The notes: generated by a model not told the origin, from the sequence alone. Positions 8,438 through 16,747 are shown, numbered from the stretch's first letter. The stretch: DNA of 64,000 nt from Brenneria nigrifluens DSM 30175 = ATCC 13028 (GCF_005484965.1 NZ_CP034036.1:2542001-2606000), one strand, 5' to 3'. Numbers and translations are program-made.

Positions 8438-9250
8438 TCAGTAATGTTCGCCACAGCCAAACGCGCCCGCTTTCAGACAAATAGCGGCCGCAAAGTCCGC
8501 GGCCGCTGAAAGGCTGACAACGATAGACCGCCCCTGGATAAAGGCGAGCAAAAACGCGGTGATAAAAGCATCCCCGGCGCCAAGCGTATCAAGCGGCGTG
8601 ATAGGGCGTGACGCCTGGAAAAACCAATTCTCGCCATCATGCAGCAAGGCGCCTTCCGCTCCCCGGGTCGCGATGGCATAGCGGCAGCCCGCACCGACCG
8701 CCGCCGACAGCAATTGACGACAGTCGTCCATCGACATGGCGGAACAGGAGAAGAAACCAAAATCGAGCCATCGGCAGAGCGACAAGGCGGCGGTCTGGTC
8801 GAAATCATCGGAAAAGTCATAAGAGAGCCGCCCCGGCAGACGCTGCAACGCCGGTAATAAATGGTCCAAATAACTGTAGCAGCTGGTGTGAAGTAACGAG
8901 AAAGAGTTTAAATATTCGATATCACTTAGAATAAAATCCATTGGGGTATTTTTTCGCACGCCGCCTTGATTAGAGCCGATAAAAACACGCTCGCCATCAA
9001 CCACCGTCAGTTGCGCATAACCATTTTCCCCCTGGACCTGACGACAGCGTGAAACATCAATGTGATGCGCCGCCAGCGAACGCTGTACGTGCCGGCCGGC
9101 GGCATCATCGCCGAATACGCCCAGATAAGCGGCCTGCGCATGCAGCAGGCTGGCGTAAACGCTGAAGTTAAGCGCATTGCCCCCCGGATAGCGGATTCGC
9201 AGGTGGCTATACCGATCGACGACATTGTCGCCTATGCCGATGACTTTCAT
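8438..9250 (-). CDS. PfkB-family sugar kinase, fructoselysine 6-kinase-like (FrlD/FraD type)
   Basis: Predicted ATP-dependent kinase that phosphorylates an Amadori compound (fructosyl-amino acid) at the 6-hydroxyl. The 270-residue protein starts MKVIGIGDNVVDRY, very like FrlD, has the glycine-rich GGNALNFSVYASLL segment after about residue 23, and near the C-terminus the PfkB signature DTLGAGDAFITAFLLAF, whose GAGD aspartate is the catalytic base. It lies 51 bp downstream of a deglycase gene, the same kinase/deglycase pairing found in frl and fra loci. The Shine-Dalgarno sequence is weak (GAG 8 bp upstream). Phosphorylation of a fructosyl-amino acid is established for the family; the exact substrate here is inference. 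Confidence 0.8.
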   Translation of the reverse strand: MKVIGIGDNVVDRYSHLRIRYPGGNALNFSVYASLLHAQAAYLGVFGDDAAGRHVQRSLAAHHIDVSRCRQVQGENGYAQLTVVDGERVFIGSNQGGVRKNTPMDFILSDIEYLNSFSLLHTSCYSYLDHLLPALQRLPGRLSYDFSDDFDQTAALSLCRWLDFGFFSCSAMSMDDCRQLLSAAVGAGCRYAIATRGAEGALLHDGENWFFQASRPITPLDTLGAGDAFITAFLLAFIQGRSIVVSLSAAADFAAAICLKAGAFGCGEHY

Positions 9251-9301
9251 ATTATTACTCGCAGAACGTTCAGGTCGCCACGCTGCCGTGGCGACGGGCG
9301 A

Positions 9302-10276
9302 TCAGTAAGCCACTTTGTTCATGTAGCGGCGGGTTTCCAGCGGGTGGTTGCGGATATGCGCCAACGCGCCGCGGTATTCGCACATGATGCGGTAAAACAA
9401 TACCGGGTTAAAGAACTCCACCACCGTTTCCGGCAATACGCCGATGCCTAACGCGCTGGCGTCTACAACCTCGATTTTCTCCGCGTACCGGCCGAGAAAA
9501 TCGCTCACCCGCTCATCCAACGGCCGGGTACGTCCCTCATTCATCAGCAGAATGAAAGGCGTTTGGCGATCCGTGACCTCGAACGGGCCGTGGAAATATT
9601 CTCCGCTATGGATAGCCGCGGCATGCAGCCTCTGCATTTCCATTAACGAACAGATGGCGACGCCATAAGCCTGTCCAAAGGACGCGCCGCTGGAAAGCAC
9701 GTAAAACAGCGCTTCGGACTGATAGCGTTCGGCAAAATCCGCACAGCGCGGCGCCGCCAGGGTACAGGCGGTGGCTATCACCGCGTCAATCTGCGTCATC
9801 GCCCGCAGAAAGTCCTCATAATGCGGGTAGCCTTCCGTCTGATGCAGCGTTTCGACGCACAGGCTGAGAATAAGCGTAATCGGATTTTCGGTTACGCTGG
9901 TTTCCGTACCCCATACGTAGGAAATGTGGTGATCGCCATACTGGATGAGCCGGGCTTGCGGATTGTGAGACAACGTAATGGTCTGCGCGCCCCGCTGCTG
10001 CGCCAGTTCAGCAGCGGCGACCGACTCCGCGGTATTACCGCCATGCGAGCAGACAATGACCAGTGAATTCTTCCCCAACGCTCGGGGAGGAACATGAACA
10101 AATTCGTTTGCCGTCGCCATTCCGCTGCGTAACATTGATGATTCACTGTCCAGAAAGTATTTGGCCGGATACATATCAACCAGCGATCCCCCACAGGCAA
10201 CCAGATAAATCTGCTGTATTCCCCCCTGTTGCCCGCGCTGGCTTATAACGGCTTCAATCATTTCTCTGGCGTTCAT
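9302..10276 (-). CDS. SIS-domain Amadori 6-phosphate deglycase, FraB/FrlB-like
   Basis: Predicted to split a 6-phosphofructosyl-amino acid into glucose 6-phosphate and the free amino acid. 324 residues with two SIS sugar-isomerase domains: a first domain with YLVACGGSLVDMYPAKYFL near residues 24-42 and VIVCSHGGNTAES near 70-85, and a second domain with the HSGEYFHGPFEVTD motif near 210 that in FraB carries the catalytic glutamate. The C-terminus NHPLETRRYMNKVAY is almost the same as in Salmonella FraB (fructose-asparagine deglycase), so it reads closer to FraB than to E. coli FrlB. A good GAGGAA ribosome site precedes the ATG. No asparaginase (fraE) or fraA-type carrier is nearby, so the amino acid is probably not asparagine; arginine or another basic amino acid is suggested by context. 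Confidence 0.82.
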   Translation of the reverse strand: MNAREMIEAVISQRGQQGGIQQIYLVACGGSLVDMYPAKYFLDSESSMLRSGMATANEFVHVPPRALGKNSLVIVCSHGGNTAESVAAAELAQQRGAQTITLSHNPQARLIQYGDHHISYVWGTETSVTENPITLILSLCVETLHQTEGYPHYEDFLRAMTQIDAVIATACTLAAPRCADFAERYQSEALFYVLSSGASFGQAYGVAICSLMEMQRLHAAAIHSGEYFHGPFEVTDRQTPFILLMNEGRTRPLDERVSDFLGRYAEKIEVVDASALGIGVLPETVVEFFNPVLFYRIMCEYRGALAHIRNHPLETRRYMNKVAY

Positions 10277-10382
10277 AACATTCCTCGGTTTTATTGCGAA
10301 AATTTATCTGTTCAATAGCATTCAGGATGCAGGGAACCAACGCCCCTGCAACCGGAAAGATGCGGGAAGACAAGGTGACGGA

Positions 10383-11177
10383 TTAGTCGCCGTACACGTC
10401 AAAAGTAAAATAGCGTTTGGCAATGCGATCATAGGTGCCGTTGCTGCGAATCGCGGCAATGGCCTGATTGAGCGCCTGCCGCAGATCTTCGTCCTCTTTA
10501 TTGAGGCCGATGCCGGTTCCGGGGCCAAAAATTTCCGGATCGTACACCCGCTGGTTAACCTGAACGAAGCGTTCACCCTCGGGTTTGTCAAGCAGGGCAA
10601 GGGTCTGCACCGATGCGTCATCCAGCACCGCATCAAGCCTGCCGACAATCAGATCGGCATAGCTTTCGCTGGAGTCCGGGTAGGCGATAATTTTTACGCC
10701 TTCATCCTGCCAATACTTCTTGGCGTAGGTTTCAAAAACGGAACCCGACTGTACGCCGACGCGTTTGCCTTGCAGAGATTTGGCGTCCGGCTTTAAGCCG
10801 CTCTCTTTACCGGTAACGATATAGGCTGGGGTGTTGTATAATTTGTCGCTAAAGGCTATCGACTGTTTCCGCTTTTCGGTAATCGACATCGCGGAGAGCA
10901 CCGCGTCGAATTTTCTGGCTTTCAGCGCCGGGATCAAACCGTCGAAACTGTTTTCAACCCAGACGCACTGCGCTTTCAGTTCCGTACAAATCGCATTGCC
11001 GAGATCGATATCGAAACCGGCAAGCTGTCCTCGCGGGGTTTTATATTCGAAAGGGGGATAGGCCGGATCGACGCCAAAGCGGATTTTTTGCCATTTCTCC
11101 GCCGCCAATGCATCATGACCGCCGGCAAACGCCACTAGCAGCATAAACGGTGAAAAAATCTTCTTTATCTTGCCCAT
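10383..11177 (-). CDS. HisJ/ArgT-like periplasmic basic amino acid-binding protein
   Basis: Periplasmic solute-binding protein (SBP_bac_3) of an amino acid ABC importer; 264 residues. Residues 1-25 form a signal peptide with a hydrophobic core (FMLLVAFAGG) and a likely cut after ALA. The mature protein shows FGVDPAYPPFEYK, GFDIDLGNAICTEL, the SAMSITEKRKQSIAFSDKLY block, and a C-terminus ending YFTFDVYGD that nearly repeats HisJ/ArgT (YFDFDVYGG). No permease or ATPase accompanies it here. HisJ and ArgT are known to share one HisQMP complex, and hisQM lie about 9 kb downstream on the same strand, so docking there is likely. AGGGG precedes the ATG. First gene of the deglycase/kinase operon, divergent from the GntR regulator. 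Confidence 0.85.
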   Translation of the reverse strand: MGKIKKIFSPFMLLVAFAGGHDALAAEKWQKIRFGVDPAYPPFEYKTPRGQLAGFDIDLGNAICTELKAQCVWVENSFDGLIPALKARKFDAVLSAMSITEKRKQSIAFSDKLYNTPAYIVTGKESGLKPDAKSLQGKRVGVQSGSVFETYAKKYWQDEGVKIIAYPDSSESYADLIVGRLDAVLDDASVQTLALLDKPEGERFVQVNQRVYDPEIFGPGTGIGLNKEDEDLRQALNQAIAAIRSNGTYDRIAKRYFTFDVYGD

Positions 11178-11198
11178 TTTTTTCCCCTGATTAAATTA

Positions 11199-11430
11199 AT
11201 ACCACAAAATATACCATCAGGAAGAATATTAGCCATATCTGTTACTTCAAAGCAATTTATTCAACACAAATTAGACCATATGGTTTTGTTATATTGAAAA
11301 AAACCCATCAGTGGTATAAAAATGACTTAGCATGGGCCGGTGTAATAATGAATTCCTGTGGATTATCCCGCTGTTTTCGCTTATCTTTAAGCAAAACTCA
11401 TCGTAAGCTTCATTTTTAAAATTAGACCAT
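11199..11430. promoter_or_regulatory. Candidate GntR/UTRA operator cluster in divergent promoter region
   Basis: Between the binding-protein gene and the GntR gene several related motifs occur: ATACCA at 11199-11204 and again at 11211-11216, the perfect palindrome ACCATATGGT at 11275-11284, and TGGTAT at 11312-11317. In addition the 12-mer AAATTAGACCAT occurs twice, at 11268-11279 (running into the palindrome) and at 11419-11430, where it covers the start codon of the regulator gene. This is what an autoregulated divergent promoter would look like. Function is inferred from position and repetition only. Confidence 0.45.
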
Positions 11431-12190
11431 GAACGAGATAAAACCCAGACACCCGCGCCCGCGAAAAGCGTATTTGCAAGCCAAAGAGAAGCTGAAAGAT
11501 CTGCTCCAATCGGCGGAATACAGCGTGGGCGACCAAATCCCGCCGGAACGTGAACTGGCGCAGCTCCTGTCGGTCAGCCGTATGACGTTGCGTAAAATCA
11601 TCGCGGAAAGCGTCAGTGATGGTCTGTTGGAAAAACATGGCAATCAGGGCACCTATCTGGCGCACCGCGCCATTGAACGCCCGCTATCCCAGTCGCTGAA
11701 ACAGGGGATCAGCAAGATCGTCGAATTAAACGGCGCCACGCCCAGCAGCCGCCTGATCCTGTTCCACGAATCCGGCGCCAGCCAACGTATCGCGCAACGC
11801 TTGCAGATTGCGCAAGGGGAGCCGATCGTGATGATTAAACGCCTGCGTCTGGCTGACGATAAGCCTTTTTGCCTGGAGACCAGTTTTTTGCCGCGCAGCA
11901 AGGTTCCCACGCTGCAATCCGAAGATCTCAGCCAGGGGGAATCCCTCTACCATTTACTCAACGAGCGTTATCAATTGTATGGCGAAGCGGATGAAGGCTA
12001 TATCAGCGTCGCCGGCATGACGGAAGACGAACAGCAACTGCTTGAGGCGCCGCCGGATAGTCCGGCGCTGGTTTATCGCGGCGTTATTTTCGACAGCCGC
12101 CAGCAACCGTTGGAATATCTGGTTTCCGTCAATCATCCACACCGCGTTTCTTTTAAAATCAATTACTCAATGAATCATAATACCCGCTAA
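11429..12190 (+). CDS. GntR-family (HutC/UTRA) transcriptional regulator of the Amadori locus
   Basis: DNA-binding regulator, 253 residues. The N-terminal winged helix-turn-helix (about residues 13-75) has the GntR signature IPPERELAQLLSVSRMTLRKII followed by DGLLEKHGNQGTYLA. The C-terminal UTRA ligand domain (about 95-245) binds small metabolites, and in FrlR/FraR-type regulators this is a phosphorylated sugar or sugar-amine. It is divergent from the binding-protein/deglycase/kinase genes, so it is probably their repressor. The ATG at 11429 has no good Shine-Dalgarno sequence and lies inside a repeated AAATTAGACCAT motif. The specific inducer cannot be read from the sequence. Confidence 0.85.
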   Translation: MNEIKPRHPRPRKAYLQAKEKLKDLLQSAEYSVGDQIPPERELAQLLSVSRMTLRKIIAESVSDGLLEKHGNQGTYLAHRAIERPLSQSLKQGISKIVELNGATPSSRLILFHESGASQRIAQRLQIAQGEPIVMIKRLRLADDKPFCLETSFLPRSKVPTLQSEDLSQGESLYHLLNERYQLYGEADEGYISVAGMTEDEQQLLEAPPDSPALVYRGVIFDSRQQPLEYLVSVNHPHRVSFKINYSMNHNTR

Positions 12191-12309
12191 ATAGCCTGCT
12201 GGCGGTACTGGCGCCGATTGTGCTCTGGTTATTGGGATATCACTTTGGGAATAAAGGAACCCAGCGCTTAGCTATCACTATGGCGCTGTTTTTTAATCCT
12301 TTTTCCTGA
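12181..12309 (+). pseudogene. Possible C-terminal remnant of a membrane protein
   Basis: Just after the GntR gene a 42-codon frame without start codon reads with coding-like codon use and a hydrophobic helix (LLAVLAPIVLWLLGYHFG), followed by a polar stretch and a second hydrophobic stretch ending MALFFNPFS and TGA. It looks like the tail of a lost transporter or permease gene, perhaps a former carrier of the neighbouring catabolic locus. There is no full gene and no family was recognised. A chance open frame is quite possible. Confidence 0.25.
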
Positions 12310-12402
12310 AGAATTTGACTGAGGTTTTACTGAATGATTTTTTAAATGTTAAAAATCAGCGGAAGCCAAACGCCCCCGCCGATCAATGTTATAACAATAT
12401 AC

Positions 12403-13656
12403 TTACATGTTATCGATGATATCCTGCGCGAACTCGCTACATTTCCGCAGTTTAGCGCCGTCCATCAGACGTTCGAAATCGTAGGTCACTGTCTTGTTGC
12501 GGATCGCGCCCTCAACGCCTTTAACAATCAGGTCGGCGGCTTCGAACCATTGCAGATGACGCAGCATCATTTCTGCGGACAGAATAACGGAGCCCGGATT
12601 CACTTTATCCTGACCGGCGTATTTCGGCGCCGTGCCGTGAGTGGCTTCAAACAGGGCGCATTCGTCGCCGATATTGGCGCCCGGCGCAATACCGATACCG
12701 CCAACCTGCGCGGCCAGCGCATCGGAAATGTAGTCGCCGTTCAGGTTCATACAGGCGATAACGTCATACTCCGCGGGACGCAGCAGGATCTGCTGCAGGA
12801 ACGCATCGGCAATCACGTCTTTTACTACGATATCTTTGCCGGTATTGGGGTTTTTGATTTTAACCCACGGACCGCCGTCAATCAGTTCACCGCCGAATTC
12901 TTCACGCGCCAACTGGTAACCCCAGTCTTTAAAGGCGCCTTCGGTGAATTTCATGATGTTGCCTTTGTGTACCAGCGTGACGGAATCGCGATCGTTGGTA
13001 ATGGCATATTCAATCGCCGCACGCACCAGCCGTTTGGTGCCCTGCTCGGAACACGGCTTGATGCCGATGCCGCACTGTTCCGGGAAACGGATTTTATTTA
13101 CGCCCAGCTCTTCGCGCAGAAACTTGATGACCTTATCGGCTTCCGCTGAGCCCGCTTTCCACTCGATGCCCGCATAAATATCTTCCGCGTTTTCACGGAA
13201 GATCACCATATCGGTCAGCTCCGGGTGCTTAACCGGGCTTGGCGTGCCTTCGTAGTAGCGCACCGGGCGCAGACAGACATACAGATCCAGCTGTTGGCGC
13301 AGGGCCACGTTCAGCGAACGGATCCCGCCGCCCACCGGCGTGGTCAGCGGGCCTTTAATCGCCACGCGATATTCGCGGATCAGGTCCAGCGTCTCTTCCG
13401 GCAGCCACACGTCTTTGCCGTAAATCTGCGTTGATTTTTCGCCGGTGTAGATTTCCATCCAGGAGATAGCGCGCTTGCCCTGATAGGCTTTTTCTACTGC
13501 GGCATCAACAACCTTGATCATTGCCGGCGTTACGTCGACGCCAATGCCGTCCCCTTCAATAAAGGGAATAATCGGATTCTGGGGGACGTTCAGCTTGCCT
13601 TGAGCATCAACGGTAATCTTTTGACCCTCTTGCGGTACCACTACTTTGCTTTCCAT
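12403..13656 (-). CDS. icd: NADP-dependent isocitrate dehydrogenase
   Basis: TCA-cycle enzyme oxidising isocitrate to 2-oxoglutarate and CO2 with NADP. 417 residues, the E. coli length. The regulatory serine lies in GGGIRSLNVALR (residue 114 counting the initiator Met), the residue phosphorylated by AceK and part of the isocitrate site. Metal and substrate ligands are in ACMNLNGDYISDALAA, and the NADP-binding region in EATHGTAPKYAGQDKVNPGS. A GGAGAGG ribosome site lies upstream of the ATG. In some enterics the 3' end of icd hosts prophages; here the 3' end reads normally into an AT-rich gap with no integrase visible. Confidence 0.98.
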   Translation of the reverse strand: MESKVVVPQEGQKITVDAQGKLNVPQNPIIPFIEGDGIGVDVTPAMIKVVDAAVEKAYQGKRAISWMEIYTGEKSTQIYGKDVWLPEETLDLIREYRVAIKGPLTTPVGGGIRSLNVALRQQLDLYVCLRPVRYYEGTPSPVKHPELTDMVIFRENAEDIYAGIEWKAGSAEADKVIKFLREELGVNKIRFPEQCGIGIKPCSEQGTKRLVRAAIEYAITNDRDSVTLVHKGNIMKFTEGAFKDWGYQLAREEFGGELIDGGPWVKIKNPNTGKDIVVKDVIADAFLQQILLRPAEYDVIACMNLNGDYISDALAAQVGGIGIAPGANIGDECALFEATHGTAPKYAGQDKVNPGSVILSAEMMLRHLQWFEAADLIVKGVEGAIRNKTVTYDFERLMDGAKLRKCSEFAQDIIDNM

Positions 13657-13784
13657 TAACCTCTCCTTCGAGCGCTATTTTGTTAATGACTTGTAAGATA
13701 TGTGTCGATACTACTTGAATATTTAGCCCGCGCCAATCGTAAAGCATTTCGAGTATAATGCTTTTGTTATTCGCGGCTATAAAG

Positions 13785-14411
13785 ATGATGAATAAATTCT
13801 CTGTTAAAAATCACCAAGTTAACCGATTCAGCTCACGAGCGACGAAAAAACGCGGCGCCGTGGAACCGCGGCGCGTGCTGTTGTTCAATAAACCCTTTGA
13901 CGTGCTGCCCCAGTTCACCGACGAAGCCGGGCGCGCCACCCTGAAAGACTATATTCCGCTCGGCGATGTTTACGCCGCCGGGCGTCTGGACCGTGACAGC
14001 GAAGGGCTGATGATCCTCACCAATGACGGCAAGCTTCAGGCCAGGCTCACCCAACCGTCGCAAAAGACGGCAAAAACCTATTACGCCCAGGTCGAAGGCG
14101 TTCCTGATGAAACGGCGCTGGCCCGGTTTCGCCGCGGCCTGGAGCTTAAAGACGGTAAAACCCTGCCGGCTGGCGTTGCCATCGTACCCGAACCCGACTG
14201 GCTGTGGCCGCGACATCCCCCGATTCGGGAACGAAAAAACATTCCCGTCTGCTGGCTGAAAATCACCCTGTATGAGGGGCGCAACCGTCAGGTTCGGCGT
14301 ATGACGGCGCATATCGGTTATCCCACGTTGCGCCTGATCCGCTATGGCATGGCGGATCAGAACGTGGAAAACCTGTTACCCGGAGAATGGAAGGAGATCG
14401 CTGATGTTTAA
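13785..14411 (+). CDS. rluE: 23S rRNA pseudouridine(2457) synthase RluE
   Basis: Isomerises U2457 of 23S rRNA to pseudouridine. RsuA-family catalytic domain with the aspartate motif GRLDRDSEGLMILTNDG, KTYYAQVEG, and the C-terminal LYEGRNRQVRRMTAHIGYPTLRLIR. The N-terminal SVKNHQVNRFS matches the E. coli protein. The frame opens at ATG 13758, but that codon overlaps a TATAATGC sequence (13754-13761) that looks like a -10 element, so translation more likely begins at 13785 or 13788 (the ATGATG pair). Divergent from icd. The stop codon region overlaps the start of nudJ. Confidence 0.92.
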   Translation: MMNKFSVKNHQVNRFSSRATKKRGAVEPRRVLLFNKPFDVLPQFTDEAGRATLKDYIPLGDVYAAGRLDRDSEGLMILTNDGKLQARLTQPSQKTAKTYYAQVEGVPDETALARFRRGLELKDGKTLPAGVAIVPEPDWLWPRHPPIRERKNIPVCWLKITLYEGRNRQVRRMTAHIGYPTLRLIRYGMADQNVENLLPGEWKEIADV

Positions 14412-14850
14412 GCCACACGTTACCGTTGCCTGCGTTGTTCAGGCGGAGAACCATTTTCTGGTGGTCGAAGAGTTAATCGACGATAAATTGTTATGGAACC
14501 AGCCCGCCGGCCATTTAGAGGCCGATGAAACGCTGATTCAGGCCGCCACCCGGGAGTTATGGGAAGAAACCGGCATTCAGGCCGCGCCGCAGAGTTTTCT
14601 GCAGTTGCACCAGTGGATCGCCCCGGACCGGACGCCGTTTCTGCGCTTTTGCTTTGCTCTCGACCTGCCGCAGCGGCTGGCGACGCAGCCGCACGACAGC
14701 GATATTGAATGCTGCCGCTGGCTGACGGCGGAAGAGATCCTGCATTCCACTCAGTTGCGCTCGCCGCTGGTGGCGGAGAGTATTCGCTGCTATCAACGCC
14801 CGCAACGCTATCCTTTAACCCTGCTGGGCGCCTTTAACTGGCCGTTTTAG
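14404..14850 (+). CDS. nudJ: Phosphatase NudJ (Nudix hydrolase)
   Basis: Nudix hydrolase acting on nucleoside di-/triphosphates and HMP-PP in thiamine metabolism in E. coli. The Nudix box is complete: GHLEADETLIQAATRE followed by LWEETGI (near residues 38-60). The start at 14404 lies within the last codons of rluE (ATG inside GCTGATGTTTAA) and gives MFKPHVTVACVVQ, the conserved N-terminus; a longer open frame begins upstream but is not supported. 148 residues, close to E. coli (153). Translationally coupled to rluE and followed by mnmA after 95 bp. Confidence 0.94.
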   Translation: MFKPHVTVACVVQAENHFLVVEELIDDKLLWNQPAGHLEADETLIQAATRELWEETGIQAAPQSFLQLHQWIAPDRTPFLRFCFALDLPQRLATQPHDSDIECCRWLTAEEILHSTQLRSPLVAESIRCYQRPQRYPLTLLGAFNWPF

Positions 14851-14945
14851 CGCACAGCGCCGCGGGAATAGCGGTGCAGGTCCGGGCGCAACATGATAAA
14901 ATGCGCCGCTCGTTTTTCGCTTCAAGTTCAGTTCGTGAGACTCCC

Positions 14946-16052
14946 ATGTCAGATAACAGCCAGAAAAAAGTGATTGTCGGTATGTCCGGCGGTGTTGATT
15001 CATCGGTTTCCGCTTACCTGTTGCAGCAACAGGGCTATCATGTTGAAGGCCTGTTTATGAAAAACTGGGAAGAGGACGACGACACCGAGTATTGCTCCGC
15101 GGCAACCGACCTTGCCGACGCTCAGGCCGTCTGCGACAAACTCGGCATTGAGCTGCACACGGTTAATTTTGCCGCCGAATACTGGGATAACGTCTTTGAA
15201 CTGTTTCTGGCGGAATACCAGGCGGGCCGCACGCCGAACCCTGATATTCTGTGCAATAAAGAGATTAAATTCAAAGCATTCCTTGAGTTCGCCGCCGAAG
15301 ATCTGGGTGCGGATTATATCGCCACCGGCCACTATGTGCGCCGCCGCGACGTCGACGGCAAAAGCCGTTTACTGCGCGGACTGGACGGCAATAAAGATCA
15401 GAGCTATTTCCTCTATACGCTCAGCCATGAACAGATTGCGCAAAGCCTGTTCCCGGTGGGCGACCTGGAAAAACCGCAGGTGCGCGAAATCGCCGTGCAA
15501 TTGGATTTAGCCACGGCCAAAAAGAAAGACTCCACCGGCATCTGCTTTATCGGCGAACGCAAGTTCAGCGATTTCCTGGCCCGCTATCTGCCTGCTCAAC
15601 CGGGCCCGATACTGTCCGTTGACGACGGCAAACCCATGGGACAGCATCAGGGGCTGATGTATCACACCCTGGGGCAGCGTAAAGGGCTGGGTATCGGCGG
15701 CGTCAAGGACGGCGGCGAAGCCCCCTGGTATGTGGTGGATAAAGACGTGGAAAATAATATCCTCTACGTCGCCCAGGGACATGAGCACCCGCGCCTGATG
15801 TCTGGCGGATTAATCGCCCAGCAGCTGCACTGGGTTGATCGTCAAGCGTTAACCACGGAATTACGCTGCGTGGTGAAAACCCGCTATCGGCAAGCCGATA
15901 TTCCCTGCACCGTCACCCCGCTTGGCGCAGACCGCATTACCGTCCGTTTTGATAAACCGGTGGCGGCGGTGACTCCAGGGCAGTCCGCCGTTTTCTATCA
16001 GGATGAGGTTTGCCTGGGCGGCGGCATTATTGAAGAACGTTTACAGGAGTGA
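14946..16052 (+). CDS. mnmA: tRNA-specific 2-thiouridylase MnmA
   Basis: Adds sulphur to U34 of tRNA-Lys/Glu/Gln, receiving it from the Tus relay. 368 residues from ATG 14946 (MSDNSQKKVIVGMSGGVDSS), which matches the family start better than the longer frame at 14874. The PP-loop GMSGGVDSSV binds ATP. The catalytic cysteine pair lies in NPDILCNKEIKFK (near 102) and STGICFIGERKF (near 199). C-terminal beta-barrel motifs AVTPGQSAVFY and CLGGGIIEE are present. A GTGAG sequence precedes the ATG. The stop is 2 bp before the hflD start. Confidence 0.97.
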   Translation: MSDNSQKKVIVGMSGGVDSSVSAYLLQQQGYHVEGLFMKNWEEDDDTEYCSAATDLADAQAVCDKLGIELHTVNFAAEYWDNVFELFLAEYQAGRTPNPDILCNKEIKFKAFLEFAAEDLGADYIATGHYVRRRDVDGKSRLLRGLDGNKDQSYFLYTLSHEQIAQSLFPVGDLEKPQVREIAVQLDLATAKKKDSTGICFIGERKFSDFLARYLPAQPGPILSVDDGKPMGQHQGLMYHTLGQRKGLGIGGVKDGGEAPWYVVDKDVENNILYVAQGHEHPRLMSGGLIAQQLHWVDRQALTTELRCVVKTRYRQADIPCTVTPLGADRITVRFDKPVAAVTPGQSAVFYQDEVCLGGGIIEERLQE

Positions 16053-16054
16053 TC

Positions 16055-16681
16055 GTGGCCAAAAATTATTATGATATTACCCTGGCGCTGGCGGGCATCT
16101 GCCAGTCCGCCCATCTGGTGCAACAGCTAGCCCATAGCGGCAACTGCGACAACGACATTCTGCACACGTCGCTCAACAGCATTCTGGTGGTAAACCCGGC
16201 GTCGACGCTGGCGGTATATGGCGATGCGCAAAGCAATCTGAAAACCGGGCTGGAGACCCTGCTGGGAATATTGAATACCAGCGGCAAAGGTCCGGGCGCC
16301 GAGCTGTCGCGCTATGCTTTCAGCCTGATCGCCCTTGAGCGTAAACTGCACGCCAAAAGCGCTGCGCTCGACGAGCTGGGTAACCGCATCGGCCAGTTGG
16401 AACGTCAGTTGGAGCATTTCGAACTGCTCTCTGATACGATCGTCGGCGCGCTGGCCGGTATTTATGTCGATGTGATCAGTACCCTGGGGCCGCGGATTCA
16501 GGTGACCGGCTCGCCGGAGATACTGAAAAACAGCCAGATCCAGGCCAGGGTGCGCGCGGCGCTATTAGCCGGTATTCGTTCCGCGGTGCTATGGCAACAG
16601 GTGGGCGGCGGACGCCTGCAGTTGATGTTTTCCCGCGGTCATCTGATAAAAGAAGCAAAACAGATATTGGCGCGCTGCTAA
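16055..16681 (+). CDS. hflD: High frequency lysogenization protein HflD
   Basis: Membrane-associated protein that binds lambda CII in E. coli and influences lysogeny; its cellular role is not firmly known. 208 residues beginning at GTG 16055 (reads AKNYYDITLALAGICQS after fMet). AGGAG at 16045-16049 sits 5 bp upstream and fixes this rare start. The conserved C-terminal block VGGGRLQLMFSRG is present. It overlaps nothing but follows mnmA by 2 bp, so it is co-translated. Length and order mnmA-hflD-purB are as in E. coli. Confidence 0.93.
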   Translation: MAKNYYDITLALAGICQSAHLVQQLAHSGNCDNDILHTSLNSILVVNPASTLAVYGDAQSNLKTGLETLLGILNTSGKGPGAELSRYAFSLIALERKLHAKSAALDELGNRIGQLERQLEHFELLSDTIVGALAGIYVDVISTLGPRIQVTGSPEILKNSQIQARVRAALLAGIRSAVLWQQVGGGRLQLMFSRGHLIKEAKQILARC

Positions 16682-16747
16682 GCAGCGATTAAGTTGCGGG
16701 CCAGGCGCGCTAATTTTTATTAAAACCGATCCCAGGAGTTGCTTGCG

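Noticed and set aside
8214..8444. 76-codon plus-strand ORF with an upstream GGAG
   Set aside because: Unusual composition, overlaps a non-coding palindrome and the end of the kinase gene; no recognisable homologue.
12310..12420. Prophage attachment at the icd 3' end
   Set aside because: icd ends normally and no integrase or duplicated 3' end of icd is seen nearby.
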